A stretch of DNA of 64,000 bases from Paraburkholderia sp. NMBU_R16 (GCF_013282575.1 NZ_JAAAYE010000024.1:1-64000); one strand, 5' to 3'. Numbered from the stretch's first letter, positions 16,227-25,691 are shown. Translations and numbers: made by a program. The notes: generated by a model not told the origin, from the letters alone.

Positions 16227-17765
16227 ATGCAGTCCTCTCGAATTCATGCGCGCATCGCCGCGGGCGGCCGCCTGTCGATGCTTCCTTTCCTGCCGGTCGC
16301 CAAGGCGGCCGCGCTGGCTGCCGCGCTCGCGCTCGCCGGCTGCGCCGTCGGTCCCGATTACCACCGGCCCGCGGCGTCCGTACCTTCGTCGTTCAAGGAG
16401 GCGCCGCCCGGATGGAAAGTGGCCGAGCCCGCCGATCGCCATGACCGCGGCCCGTGGTGGGCACTCTACGGCGATGCGCGGCTCGATGCACTGATGACCC
16501 AGCTCGACACGGCAAACCAATCGGTGGCCCAATTCGCGGCCGCGTACCGTCAGGCGCGCGCGCTCGTAAACGAAGCGCGCGCCGCGTATTTCCCCACGCT
16601 GGGCCTGTCCGGCAGCGCCACACGTTCGGGCCAGCAACTTTCGAGCACATCGGCGTTCGGCACGACGCGCTCGCGTGTTTCGAACAGTTTCCAGATCGGG
16701 CTCGACGCCACCTGGGAGCCGGATCTCTGGGGCAAGGTCAGCCGTTCCGTCAGCGCCGAGCGGGCCGGCGAACAAAGCGCGGCAGCCGAACTCGCGAACG
16801 CCCGGCTCTCCGCGCAGGCGACGCTGGCCCAAACCTACTTTCAGTTGCGCGCCCTCGACTCGACGCAAAGACTGCTCGACGATACGGTGAAGGCCTACGA
16901 GCAGGCGCTGCAGTTGACGCAAAACCGTTACAAGCAAGGCGTTGCCGCGCGTTCCGACGTCATCCAGGCGCAAACCCAGTTGCAATCGGCCCAGGCCGCC
17001 GCGATCGACAACGGCGTCGCACGCGCGCAAAACGAACATGCCATTGCAGTACTGGTGGGCGTGCCGGCGTCGACGTTCTCGATCGAACCGATCCCGCTCG
17101 AGGCCGAGCCGCCCGAAGTCCCGCTCGAGCTGCCTTCCTCGCTGCTCGAACGGCGGCCCGACATCGCCGCCGCCGAGCGCAAGGCGGCCGCGGCCAACGA
17201 GCAGATCGGCGTTGCGATGGCGGCTTACTTCCCCTCGCTGACGCTTTCGGCACAGGGCGGGTTCGAGAACTCCGTGTTCTCGAAGCTGCTCACGCTGCCT
17301 TCGCGGTTCTGGTCGGTCGGCCCTACGCTTGCGGCCACGCTCTTCGACGCAGGGCTGCGGCATGCGCAGACCGAAGCCGCGCGCGCCGCCTACGACCAGC
17401 AGGTCGCGGCCTATCGGCAGACGGTGCTCACGGCCTTCCAGGACGTCGAAGACAATCTCGCCTCGCAGCGTATTCTCGCGCGCGAGATCGTCGTGCAGCG
17501 GCAGGCGGTCGACTCGGCCCGGCAGGCGCTCGCCATCGTCACGAACGAGTATCGGGCGGGGACGGTGGGCTATGTGAATGTGTTGACCGCGCAAACCACG
17601 GCATTCGCCGCCGAACAAAAACTGGCCAATATCGCGGGGCAGCGGATGGTGTCGTCGGTCGGGCTCGTGAAGGCGCTCGGCGGCGGCTGGGATGTCGCGC
17701 GCATGGCGGACGAAGCCGCCACTGCGGCGGGCGCCGCGCCCACCTCGGCACCGCTCGCGCGGTAA
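16227..17765 (+). CDS. NodT-family outer-membrane efflux lipoprotein
   Basis: A 512-residue outer-membrane factor of the RND/MFS tripartite efflux type. The signal peptide ends in the lipobox LAGC (Cys near residue 38), followed by the family hallmark VGPDYHRP. Two outer-membrane-efflux repeats follow, each with long Ala/Gln/Glu-rich coiled-coil helices (for example around 150-240 and 350-450) and the LERRPDIAAAE segment at about 310. It would form the trimeric channel for the divergent exporter at 14436-16004. The ATG at 16227 has no strong ribosome-binding site, so the exact start is uncertain; ATG at 16278 (MLPFLPV) would still keep a complete signal peptide. Confidence 0.92.
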   Translation: MQSSRIHARIAAGGRLSMLPFLPVAKAAALAAALALAGCAVGPDYHRPAASVPSSFKEAPPGWKVAEPADRHDRGPWWALYGDARLDALMTQLDTANQSVAQFAAAYRQARALVNEARAAYFPTLGLSGSATRSGQQLSSTSAFGTTRSRVSNSFQIGLDATWEPDLWGKVSRSVSAERAGEQSAAAELANARLSAQATLAQTYFQLRALDSTQRLLDDTVKAYEQALQLTQNRYKQGVAARSDVIQAQTQLQSAQAAAIDNGVARAQNEHAIAVLVGVPASTFSIEPIPLEAEPPEVPLELPSSLLERRPDIAAAERKAAAANEQIGVAMAAYFPSLTLSAQGGFENSVFSKLLTLPSRFWSVGPTLAATLFDAGLRHAQTEAARAAYDQQVAAYRQTVLTAFQDVEDNLASQRILAREIVVQRQAVDSARQALAIVTNEYRAGTVGYVNVLTAQTTAFAAEQKLANIAGQRMVSSVGLVKALGGGWDVARMADEAATAAGAAPTSAPLAR

Positions 17766-17783
17766 TCGAGCGCGTTACGCTAC

Positions 17784-18563
17784 CTACCGCGTATAGTCGA
17801 GCGCGACCGTGCCCGTACCCGTCGGGCGTCCGAGCAGGTTCAAGAGCCCGGCCAGATTGTCGCGCGCCTCGGGGGCCGAGCTCGCATCGCCATGAAACGA
17901 TACGCCGCCGCCCGCGAGCGTTCCGTGGCCGCTCAGCAGCAACGGACCTTTGAGCGTCGACAGATCGAGCGTGGACGCCGCTCCCTGCGCCTGCAGCACG
18001 ACACGGTAGGAGCCGAGCGGCTTCACCTGCGAGACGCGCGAGACCATATCGTTGAGTCTCACATCGAAGCGGCCGAAGAGGTTCGTGCGAATCAGGTGCC
18101 ACTCCGTCCACGTGACATGCACGCTGCCCTTGAGGTCGAGCGTATTGAACGGCGCCCCGAGGCCGTTCAGCAAAGCCGCCGGGAGCGCCATATCGCTCGC
18201 GGAGAGCCTGGCGCCGCCGAACGTCGCATCGAGGGTTATGGGCCGCGGCATCGCATCGGTCTGCCTCACGCGGACGTGCAACCGTCCCGTCAACAACGGC
18301 CAAAATGCGGTTTGCCATTCGATGCGCCCGGGCAAGACCGTCGCGCCGCTCGCGTCCGGGCCGGCTGCGAGCATCAGTGTCGCGGAGCCGCTCCAAAGCG
18401 AGCCCTGCGGCTCGATGAAATTGATGTGCCCCTGTGTCGCCTTGGCCACCTGGGGGGTGATCCATGCGGCGGGAAGCAACACGAGCAGCACGGCGGTACA
18501 GGCCACGCCTGCAATCGCGAGCCAGGGCAACGCCGCGGCGATGCGGCGCATCCAGATGTTCAT
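17784..18563 (-). CDS. gspN: Type II secretion protein N (GspN)
   Basis: A 259-residue inner-membrane protein: a short cytoplasmic Arg-rich N-terminus, one transmembrane helix (about residues 13-34) and a periplasmic beta-rich domain with the GspN feature GSLWSGSA near 54. Its function in secretion is accessory and missing from many systems. It is the last gene of the minus-strand unit gspG-H-I-J-K-L-M-N, 33 bases after gspM. Confidence 0.85.
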   Translation of the reverse strand: MNIWMRRIAAALPWLAIAGVACTAVLLVLLPAAWITPQVAKATQGHINFIEPQGSLWSGSATLMLAAGPDASGATVLPGRIEWQTAFWPLLTGRLHVRVRQTDAMPRPITLDATFGGARLSASDMALPAALLNGLGAPFNTLDLKGSVHVTWTEWHLIRTNLFGRFDVRLNDMVSRVSQVKPLGSYRVVLQAQGAASTLDLSTLKGPLLLSGHGTLAGGGVSFHGDASSAPEARDNLAGLLNLLGRPTGTGTVALDYTR

Positions 18564-18596
18564 TCGTCGTTCTCTTGGGAAACGTTTCGCTGCGTG

Positions 18597-19118
18597 TCAG
18601 TGGCCCGCACGCGCGGCCGACGGGGGCTGCAACGATGCCGTCAGATCGACTTGGCCGTCGACCTTGAGGGCAGTCGCATGCGCTTCCACCGCCTGGACCT
18701 TGAATTGCCGTCGGGCATCGTCGAGCCACATCGCCCAGGCCGCAAACGACGCATTCTTCAATTCGATGCGCACGGCGTCGCCGGCGAGTTGCACCTGCGG
18801 TGAGACGAAGCCGGCCTGCGTCAGTGAAGCGGCCAGCGCATCCTTGAGCGCAAGCCCCGTGGGCGCCGCTCCCTGCGCGGCCGGCGCGAGCGCGCGGGCC
18901 TCGTCCGCCTCGGCCGTCATTTGCGCGAGCTCGCGCTGCATGGCCGGCAACGCCGCGCGCAGCTCGGCACGGCCTTGCTGAGCCGGCGCCCAAAGCACGG
19001 AGTAGGCGATCACGACAGCGAGCAGAGCGCCGCCCCATGTCAGTAGCGTTTTCTCGCGGGCCGTGCGTCCGGCCCAGAACCCCGCCCAAGCGTTGGCGAG
19101 CACGGTCAGGGTCTTCAT
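18597..19118 (-). CDS. gspM: Type II secretion protein M (GspM)
   Basis: A 173-residue assembly-platform protein: one membrane helix at about residues 25-45 and a periplasmic ferredoxin-like domain with Ala-rich helices, as in GspM/PulM. It stabilises GspL and helps to couple the ATPase to pseudopilus growth. The ATG at 19118 overlaps the gspL stop by four bases (ATGA), which fixes the start; the longer open frame above it lies inside gspL. Confidence 0.88.
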   Translation of the reverse strand: MKTLTVLANAWAGFWAGRTAREKTLLTWGGALLAVVIAYSVLWAPAQQGRAELRAALPAMQRELAQMTAEADEARALAPAAQGAAPTGLALKDALAASLTQAGFVSPQVQLAGDAVRIELKNASFAAWAMWLDDARRQFKVQAVEAHATALKVDGQVDLTASLQPPSAARAGH

Positions 19119-20542
19119 TGTCCGCTCCGGTTTCTGATGGTCCATTTGCCCGTGTTGCTGTCGAACTGGCCCGCAAGGCCGTGTTGCGCGAGCCGCGTCA
19201 AAAAGTCCGGATCGGCACTGACGTTCGGTTTGAAGGTCAACTCGAGCCGGCGGTCGTGATAGTCGAGCGCCGCGATGCCATTGACGGGCAGGGACCCGAA
19301 CGCAGCGGCAAGCCGCGATGCCAGCGAGAGGAAATCGTCCGGCGACATCTGGCCCGCAGCAAGCCGCAGGCGTTCGAGCTGCGATTTCATCTGCGCCGGC
19401 GGATCGAGCACGGCGGCCGTCTTCGGAAACGCGTTCAGCAACAATTCGGTCATCTGCGCGTTGAGCGCGTCGCGCTCGCGTGCCAGCATGAACCACTGCA
19501 CATTCGCACCGACGATGGCCACGACGAGCGACGCGGCGATGAGGCCGATCGGCACGCGCAACCGCCTCACGGTCGCGCGGTCGAGCCGCCATGGCCGGGA
19601 CTCGAACTCGAACTGACAAAGATCGAAGCGAGCGTCGAGTGCCGTTCGGGCAAGGCTCTCGAACGGCAACGCGGCGGCTGTGGCGGACGCGGCAACATGG
19701 GTACCGTATGGCGCCGCCGCATCGAGCCGCGGCTCGCTTCCGGGCAAGCCGGTGAGCTCGAAGAGCTCGAACGCATGACCGCCCGCCAGCGCCGACAGCG
19801 TCGAGGCGAGCATCGAAGCCGGCACGGCGAGACCTTCGCCGAGTGCACCGCGTGCGATGGCTACTTCGACCCGCGACTCGTTCGCCGCGAGCGGCGCGGG
19901 GGAGCCGCCTGCGGCCGTCTCGGCCAGGATGGCGGGTGCCGTCTCGCCGACCGCGCCGAGCAGCGCCGCCACGACAGGCTGGGGCTCCGCGATGAGCGGT
20001 GCGGAGGCCACGGATGCGGCGGGCTGCAGCGGTGCTGCCGCCGGCGCGAGCCCGGCTTCGGCAAGCGCCGGTTCAGGCTCGGCGATCGGAGCGGCGCCTG
20101 CGGGCGCGGGCAGGCATCGCGTCACCGGAACGGCACGCAAGCTTCGATGTCCCGCCGCCGCAAACGCCTCCACGATGAAACGGAACCATCCCCGGTCGAT
20201 GACCGCGAGCACGCGCGCGCCTGTTGGAAGCGGCTGCGGATCGAGCGCGATATGGCACGTCGCCGCGTCCTGGATCAGCTGATCCTCCACGACGTTCGGC
20301 AGCGCCTGTCTGAGACGCGGTCCTCTGAGCGGCGGCAGCATCGCCGCGAGCATCAGGACGTCGCGCGCGGCGACGATCAGGACGGTCGTCGATGCGCGCG
20401 GCAAAAAGGCGAGCTCCGCGCGGCCCGCGCGTTCCTTGCGGCCGCCCTTGTCGAACAGGACGAAGGGCATCTCGGGCAGTTGCCACTCCTGCGACGGCAC
20501 CGCCGGGTCGCGCGGCGGCAAAAATACGATCAACGTGCTCAA
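19115..20542 (-). CDS. gspL: Type II secretion protein L (GspL)
   Basis: A 475-residue bitopic protein. The cytoplasmic part (about 1-310) has the actin-like fold that binds GspE, beginning with MSTLIVFLPPR; an Ala/Pro-rich insert (about 170-230) breaks it up. One transmembrane helix (about 330-350, IGLIAASLVVAIVGANV) precedes the periplasmic domain that pairs with GspM. Length is within the family range (380-480), the low-complexity insert accounting for the excess. Confidence 0.88.
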   Translation of the reverse strand: MSTLIVFLPPRDPAVPSQEWQLPEMPFVLFDKGGRKERAGRAELAFLPRASTTVLIVAARDVLMLAAMLPPLRGPRLRQALPNVVEDQLIQDAATCHIALDPQPLPTGARVLAVIDRGWFRFIVEAFAAAGHRSLRAVPVTRCLPAPAGAAPIAEPEPALAEAGLAPAAAPLQPAASVASAPLIAEPQPVVAALLGAVGETAPAILAETAAGGSPAPLAANESRVEVAIARGALGEGLAVPASMLASTLSALAGGHAFELFELTGLPGSEPRLDAAAPYGTHVAASATAAALPFESLARTALDARFDLCQFEFESRPWRLDRATVRRLRVPIGLIAASLVVAIVGANVQWFMLARERDALNAQMTELLLNAFPKTAAVLDPPAQMKSQLERLRLAAGQMSPDDFLSLASRLAAAFGSLPVNGIAALDYHDRRLELTFKPNVSADPDFLTRLAQHGLAGQFDSNTGKWTIRNRSGQ

Positions 20543-20585
20543 AGGCCGTTATCTCCTGGTTGGCTCAGGTCTTCGCAAACCCGCC

Positions 20586-21731
20586 TCAAGGCGCGTCCTC
20601 GACGCGCACGATACGCGTCGAATGCGTCAATGGGTCGCGATAGACGAGGGTCGTGCGATCGACTTCGGCGCGCCGATGCTGCACGCGGCCATGGACGAAA
20701 AAATAGCTCGTCGTGACGTCGATGGGAATCGAATTCGCGTCCGCCGCCTGCGGCGGCGCGCCGGCGCCGCGCAAGGCGAGCGTCACGTCGCCGGTGTTTC
20801 GAAAAAATACGGTCTGGCGTCGCGAAACGAATGCCTGTGCCGTCGAAACCGTCATGCCCGGCGTAATGGCGGCGACCACTTCAGCCGGAGCCGTATTCAT
20901 GTTGATCGGCGTTTGCGTCGGCAACACCGTCACGAACGGGCGCAGCCGCTCGACGATCTCCGGTGTAAAGCCCTGGACGTTCAGCAGCGAATCGACGCTC
21001 GTCATCTGCAGCGGTACGTCGCCCGAGTCGTCGTCGGTATCCTGAAGCCCGGGTTTGCTCGTGAAATTGTTGCCTCCCACCGCGCCGCCGAGTTGCTGCG
21101 GCTGAGCGTTGCCCGTCAACGGATTGTTCTGCGTCTGAAAACGCGTGGCGGATTGCTTGAGCGAAGCGCGTATGTAAAGGGCCGTTTTCCTCGCGAGTTG
21201 CTGCCCGGCAAAGCCGAACGATTGCAATAAGCGCTGGAAGGCGAGCGTCTGCTGAATGTCGATCTGCAGCTGCCCGGGCGCCGGGACGGAGACGAGGTTG
21301 CGGAGATTGAACTTGCCCTGGGCGTCTTCGATGGAGCCTGATACATAGGTGTCTTCACCTTGCCCCGCCTGTGCGACGCCGATTTTGCCGAGAAAGTCCG
21401 AAAGCCTCGTTTTGGCAATCGGAACGGCCCAGACCCCGCCAAGATACGTGACGGTCGGCGACGTATCGGCTTCGGCGCGCAAAATGAGCCGCGTCCAGTC
21501 GAGCGCGCCGCGCGAAACCCATTGCGCCTGCGCCAGCAGACGCTGGTTCTCGATGCGGCGCACCTGGATCTGTTGCCGCCAAAGCACGCTTGCGACGAGT
21601 ATTGCCGCCAGGGTGACGACGAAAAGCGCGGTGACGATCGCCGCGCCGCGCTCGTTCGCGCGCCCACGCGGCGCGCCAATAGGGGCGCGCGACGTCATGC
21701 GGCGGCGAACGGCAGGAACGCGAAGGCGCAT
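20586..21731 (-). CDS. gspK: Type II secretion minor pseudopilin K (GspK)
   Basis: A 381-residue minor pseudopilin at the tip of the pseudopilus. After a basic leader comes the prepilin-type site and hydrophobic helix (NERGAAIVTALFVVTLAAILVAS, about residues 26-48), where cleavage follows the Gly. The large periplasmic alpha domain includes the family segment NINTAP-like NMNTAPAEVV near 295. The ATG at 21731 lies two bases after the gspJ stop. Like other GspK it lacks the usual Glu at position 5 of the mature protein. Confidence 0.88.
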   Translation of the reverse strand: MRLRVPAVRRRMTSRAPIGAPRGRANERGAAIVTALFVVTLAAILVASVLWRQQIQVRRIENQRLLAQAQWVSRGALDWTRLILRAEADTSPTVTYLGGVWAVPIAKTRLSDFLGKIGVAQAGQGEDTYVSGSIEDAQGKFNLRNLVSVPAPGQLQIDIQQTLAFQRLLQSFGFAGQQLARKTALYIRASLKQSATRFQTQNNPLTGNAQPQQLGGAVGGNNFTSKPGLQDTDDDSGDVPLQMTSVDSLLNVQGFTPEIVERLRPFVTVLPTQTPINMNTAPAEVVAAITPGMTVSTAQAFVSRRQTVFFRNTGDVTLALRGAGAPPQAADANSIPIDVTTSYFFVHGRVQHRRAEVDRTTLVYRDPLTHSTRIVRVEDAP

Positions 21732-21733
21732 CG

Positions 21734-22417
21734 TCACTCTCCGACCAGAAAGACGCGCCTGATCGGCGCATGCAGGGACGTGGCGCCGATGGTGAGTTCG
21801 AGCCCCTTGACCGCACGATCGAGCGGCGCGTTGCCGAATTGCGGCACTTTGAGATTGTTGGCGTTGCGCGCGATTTCGTCGCTGACCTCGCTCATCTGCG
21901 TGGTCCATCCGACCCGCGGAACGAAGAGCCGCGCGTTGATCGCGCCGACACCGCCGATCAACGGTACCGCGCTCCACGCACCGGCGCCGCTCGAGGCATC
22001 GACCAGCCGGCGCAGGTCCCCGGCCGTCGCGACCGGTGGCGAGGCGTAGCGCGTCACGCGCCCGTTCGCGATCTGATATCTGACCACCTGCAAGCGCGGC
22101 GCTTCGCCTGCGATGCCGAAATGCCGCACGATTTGCAGCGTACTGCCGGCGACGGACACGGAGGGTTGCCCGACCTCGTCGTCGGTGGCAGCTTCGCGCG
22201 CATCGATGCCAACCTGATCGAACAGCTGGACGAAGACCCGCTCGTCCTCCATCGCATTGGTGATCGTCTGCCGTGCGCGAATGATCTGCTCGAGCCCGCG
22301 CCATGAGAGCACGGCGATGACAGCGAGAATTGCGATCGCGACCATCAGCTCGATCAACGTGAACCCGCCGGTGCGCCGCGAGCGCCGCGCGGCATCAGAG
22401 CGCACGGTTCGTCTCAT
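21734..22417 (-). CDS. gspJ: Type II secretion minor pseudopilin J (GspJ)
   Basis: A 227-residue minor pseudopilin with a class III signal: basic leader, cleavage site GGFTLIELMVAIAIL at about residues 17-31 with Glu at mature position 5. The globular domain has the family-typical GLEQIIRAR and the beta-rich C-terminal part. It forms the tip complex with GspI and GspK. The gene overlaps the end of gspI by 23 bases. Confidence 0.9.
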   Translation of the reverse strand: MRRTVRSDAARRSRRTGGFTLIELMVAIAILAVIAVLSWRGLEQIIRARQTITNAMEDERVFVQLFDQVGIDAREAATDDEVGQPSVSVAGSTLQIVRHFGIAGEAPRLQVVRYQIANGRVTRYASPPVATAGDLRRLVDASSGAGAWSAVPLIGGVGAINARLFVPRVGWTTQMSEVSDEIARNANNLKVPQFGNAPLDRAVKGLELTIGATSLHAPIRRVFLVGE

Positions 22418-22823
22418 TGGCCACCACCGTGACGAGTTGGGCGAGCACGCCGTCTTCCCCCGGTACCGTCACGGAGACCTCGACGCGCCGAAAGACCGGA
22501 TTGGGCGTCGCCGCGACGCGCTCGGTGCATGACAACGGTTGGTTGCCCTGCGAGCAATCGAACGTGCGTGCGCCGATATCGGGCCACTGCCGGGCGAGAT
22601 AGAGTTGCGCGAGGGCGTTCTCGGCGCTCCATCCGGCAAGCAGACGCCGGTGCAGGCCGGCTTCGTCCGTAGCGAGCATGGCGCTCGCGCGCAACGCCGC
22701 CGCCAAGGCGACGGCAATGATCGCGAGCGCAACGAGCACCTCGATCATCGTGAAACCGGTCGGTCGGACAGGACGTCTTGCGCGGCTTGCGCGCCGGGTC
22801 AGCAAGAGTAGGCGGGCAGGCAT
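22395..22823 (-). CDS. gspI: Type II secretion minor pseudopilin I (GspI)
   Basis: A 142-residue minor pseudopilin. The basic leader of about 22 residues is followed by GFTMIEVLVALAIIAVALAA with mature Glu5. The C-terminal domain contains two Cys (FDCSQGNQPLSC) that can form a disulfide. The ATG at 22823 lies two bases after the gspH stop, whereas a longer frame to 23093 runs inside gspH. Confidence 0.9.
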   Translation of the reverse strand: MPARLLLLTRRASRARRPVRPTGFTMIEVLVALAIIAVALAAALRASAMLATDEAGLHRRLLAGWSAENALAQLYLARQWPDIGARTFDCSQGNQPLSCTERVAATPNPVFRRVEVSVTVPGEDGVLAQLVTVVANETNRAL

Positions 22824-22825
22824 CG

Positions 22826-23329
22826 TCAGCGCACCTCGAAGCGGCCGTTTCCGGTGCCGACGACCGTGACGCGGCCGACCTCCGAAAAAAGCGTGACGGT
22901 CACCGCGGCACCGATGCTTTCCACCCCGAATACGATGCGATCGGGATGGACATCGGAGCCGGGGTAATCGATCGCGACGTCGGTGATGCCGGCTTCCCAC
23001 CGCCTTTCGCGCAACAGCTCGTCGCGCTGCAGCGGTCGCCAACCGTCGTCGGTACGGATGTCGAATCGGTAGCCGCCCGCCACCGGCTGCCATGCAATCG
23101 GCCGCGCACGCACCTGGGCTTCGTCGGAGGCCGATTCGAACAGCAACGCAAGGCGCTGCGCCTGCTCCTTGAGGTCCGTGCGCGGATTACGTGTGATCGA
23201 CACGGACGCGAGCGACACGAGCAGCCCCGCTATCACGAGCACGACGAGCATTTCGAGCAGCGTGAAGCCACGCCCGCGCGCGTACGTGGCTTCACGAAAA
23301 CAGGGGCTGCTCGTCGTCGAATCGGGCAT
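22826..23329 (-). CDS. gspH: Type II secretion minor pseudopilin H (GspH)
   Basis: A 167-residue pseudopilin with the cleavage site GRGFTLLEMLVVLVIAGLL at about residues 19-37 and mature Glu5, followed by the beta-sandwich domain of GspH/FimT type (LKEQAQRLALLFESASDEAQ). It is one of the minor pseudopilins that initiate pseudopilus assembly. It follows gspG after 44 bases. Confidence 0.9.
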   Translation of the reverse strand: MPDSTTSSPCFREATYARGRGFTLLEMLVVLVIAGLLVSLASVSITRNPRTDLKEQAQRLALLFESASDEAQVRARPIAWQPVAGGYRFDIRTDDGWRPLQRDELLRERRWEAGITDVAIDYPGSDVHPDRIVFGVESIGAAVTVTLFSEVGRVTVVGTGNGRFEVR

Positions 23330-23373
23330 CGTCGGTTACCAGGATGCAGCGTCCATGGGGCATCGCAACGGGC

Positions 23374-23841
23374 TTACTGCCACGACCCGATATCGGCGTC
23401 GTTGCCTTCGCCGCCGGCTTTGCCGTCGGCGCCGAAGCTGAATACATCGATTTCGCCGTGTACGCCGGGATTCAGATACTGGTAAGGATGCCCCCAGGGG
23501 TCGGTCGGCAGCTTGTCGAGATAACCGCCGTCCTTCCAATTATTGGGCACCGGATCGGTCGTCGGCTTGCTGATGAGCGCCTGCAGCCCTTGGTCCTGCG
23601 CCGGATAGCGGCCATTGTCGAGCCGGTACAGATCGAGCGCCTGCTTGATCGAGCCGATGTCCTGCTTGGCGGCGACGCGGCGTGCCTCGTCGGGACGGCT
23701 CATGATCTTGGGCACGATCAGCGCGGCCAGGATGCCGAGAATCGCGATGACGACCATGATTTCGATCAGCGTAAAACCGCGCTGGCGCCGTGCACGCGCC
23801 GATTCCAGCTCCATATGACGTCGGGTCCATCGTTGCATCAT
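23374..23841 (-). CDS. gspG: Type II secretion major pseudopilin (GspG)
   Basis: Main subunit of the periplasmic pseudopilus that pushes folded exoproteins through the secretin. The 155-residue precursor has the prepilin site [20 protein letters not shown] and mature Glu5, then the conserved GspG domain with [18 protein letters not shown] and the Ca-binding-loop region [13 protein letters not shown]. The start at 23841 follows GAGGTAGGA; the longer frame to 23871 is less likely. It is the first gene of the gspG-N unit, divergent from gspC. Confidence 0.93.
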   Translation of the reverse strand: MMQRWTRRHMELESARARRQRGFTLIEIMVVIAILGILAALIVPKIMSRPDEARRVAAKQDIGSIKQALDLYRLDNGRYPAQDQGLQALISKPTTDPVPNNWKDGGYLDKLPTDPWGHPYQYLNPGVHGEIDVFSFGADGKAGGEGNDADIGSWQ

Positions 23842-23975
23842 TCCTACCTCGTTCTCAAAAAGTTGGGCCAAAAACGCCGCTGCGTCCGGCGCTCGATTCG
23901 GCCCGTGATTGTAATGTCGGACCGTCCGCGCGCCAGGTCACGCGCAAACCGATCAATACTTCGTACAATGGCTGC

Positions 23976-24389
23976 ATGAACACTCTACAAGTCCGCCTGC
24001 TATCTTTCGTCGCCTTCGCGATTCTTTGCGCGACACTGACGTACTGGGCCGTGCTTTTCACCGCCCGGCCGCCCGCCGCGCCGCCCGCCGCATCGGTGGC
24101 GCCGGCCGTGTCCGTCGAAGACGCCACGACGCTTTTCGGCGGCAAGCTCACGCGCGAAGTGAACCGGAGCATCAAGCTTTTCGGCATTCTCGCGCTGAGC
24201 AAAGGCGCCGCCGCCATCGTCAGTGTCGGCGACGAACCGCCGCACGCGATTTCGCTCGGCGGCCGGCTCGGCGAAGACTCGACGCTTGCGCAAGTGCGCG
24301 CGCGTTCGATCATCGTCGATCACAACGGCGCACGCTCCGAAGTATTTTTGCCGAGTACCGTCACGGGCCCCACGATCTACGTGCGCTGA
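23976..24389 (+). CDS. gspC: Type II secretion protein C (GspC), short form
   Basis: A 137-residue bitopic inner-membrane protein: transmembrane helix at about residues 7-28, a Pro/Ala-rich linker, then the homology region that docks on the secretin N0 domain (LFGILALSKGAAAIVSVGD and GPTIYVR). The PDZ or coiled-coil domain found at the C-terminus of longer GspC proteins (250-300 residues) is absent. It is transcribed opposite to all other gsp genes, between gspF and gspG, which is the arrangement I associate with Burkholderia. A longer frame from 23790 is antisense to gspG and rejected. Confidence 0.88.
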   Translation: MNTLQVRLLSFVAFAILCATLTYWAVLFTARPPAAPPAASVAPAVSVEDATTLFGGKLTREVNRSIKLFGILALSKGAAAIVSVGDEPPHAISLGGRLGEDSTLAQVRARSIIVDHNGARSEVFLPSTVTGPTIYVR

Positions 24390-24468
24390 AACGCCGCCAA
24401 CCCGAATAGCCGGTCCACAAGGTACACCCGATACGCTTGCTCGCGTCGTCACGCGCTCGCGGTCGCGA

Positions 24469-25686
24469 TCACTGAACCATATTGTTCAGATCGATGATCG
24501 GCAGCATCACCGCAAGCACGATGACGAGTACGACGCCGCCCATCGCAAGAATCAGCAACGGCTCGAGCAGGCTCGTCAGAAACATTGTCCTGCGCTCGAG
24601 TTCGCGCGCCTCGCCCTCGGCCGCGCGATCGAGCATCGTCGTCACATCCCCCGTCGCCTCGCCCGAACGAATCAGGTGCACGAGTACTGGAGGAAACGTT
24701 TTCACGTTGCCGAGCGAACGCGACAGCGAGGTCCCTTCGCGCACGCGCACGATGGCATCGTCGACATTGCCTCGCATCGCGCGGTTGTTCAACGTTTCAC
24801 CGGCTGCCTGAAGCGCGCGCAGGATCGGCACGCCCGCCGCGGTCAGAATCGCAAGCGTGCTGGCGAAGCGCACGGTGTTGTAGCCGCGCACGAGCTTGCC
24901 CGCAAGCGGCGCGGTCAGCAGCCATCTGTCGAACGCGAGGCGGGGCGCTTGTTGCGCGAGAATGCCGCGCACCCCGAACACGACGAGACCCACCCCGATC
25001 AGAATCGCCCACCACCAATGCCGCACGAACCCGGAGAGCGCCATCATGAACACGGTGATGAACGGCAACTGCTGTTTGGTGCTGGCGAACACGTTCACGA
25101 CTTGCGGCACGACGTAACTGAGCAGAAACGTCACGATGCCGAATGCGATCATCGTGACGATGGCCGGATAGGTGAAGGCCAGCACGATTTTCTGCGTGAG
25201 TGCGTTACGCTGCTCGATGTAATCGGCGAGCCGCGAAAGCACGAGCCCCAGCTTGCCCGTGTGCTCGCCCGCGGCAACCAGCGCGCGGTAGATATCCGGA
25301 AAATCGCGCGGATGCTGCTCGAGCGCGTTGGCGAGCGAATGTCCGCCGAGCACCTCGGCGCGAATCGCGGCGACGAGCTCACGGATGTAGTCGCGCTCGG
25401 CCTGTTCGGTCAGCACGGCCAGGGCCTCGTCGAGCGGCAACCCCGCCGTCAGGAGGCTCGCGAGCTGACGCGTGAGAATCGCCTGCTCGCGCTGCGACAG
25501 CTTGCGTCCGAGCGCGAGGCGCCGGCTGCGCTCGCCGCGCGCCGCGCTACCCGCGGGTTCGACAACGAGCGGCGTCAGGCCCTGCGTGCGCAGCTGCGCG
25601 CGTGCGGAACGGGCGCTGTCGGCATCGAGCACGCCTTTTTGGGCGTGCCCGACCGTATCGATGGCTTCGAATCGAAATGCCGGCAT
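24469..25686 (-). CDS. gspF: Type II secretion inner-membrane platform protein F (GspF)
   Basis: A 405-residue polytopic platform protein with two GspF repeats (about 70-195 and 270-395), each with the family feature seen here as LASLLTAGLPLDEAL and ILTAAGVPILRAL. Three membrane helices are visible (about 170-190, 225-245, 375-395). It rotates or relays motion from the GspE ATPase to the pseudopilus. It follows gspE after five bases. Confidence 0.93.
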   Translation of the reverse strand: MPAFRFEAIDTVGHAQKGVLDADSARSARAQLRTQGLTPLVVEPAGSAARGERSRRLALGRKLSQREQAILTRQLASLLTAGLPLDEALAVLTEQAERDYIRELVAAIRAEVLGGHSLANALEQHPRDFPDIYRALVAAGEHTGKLGLVLSRLADYIEQRNALTQKIVLAFTYPAIVTMIAFGIVTFLLSYVVPQVVNVFASTKQQLPFITVFMMALSGFVRHWWWAILIGVGLVVFGVRGILAQQAPRLAFDRWLLTAPLAGKLVRGYNTVRFASTLAILTAAGVPILRALQAAGETLNNRAMRGNVDDAIVRVREGTSLSRSLGNVKTFPPVLVHLIRSGEATGDVTTMLDRAAEGEARELERRTMFLTSLLEPLLILAMGGVVLVIVLAVMLPIIDLNNMVQ

Positions 25687-25691
25687 GCGCG

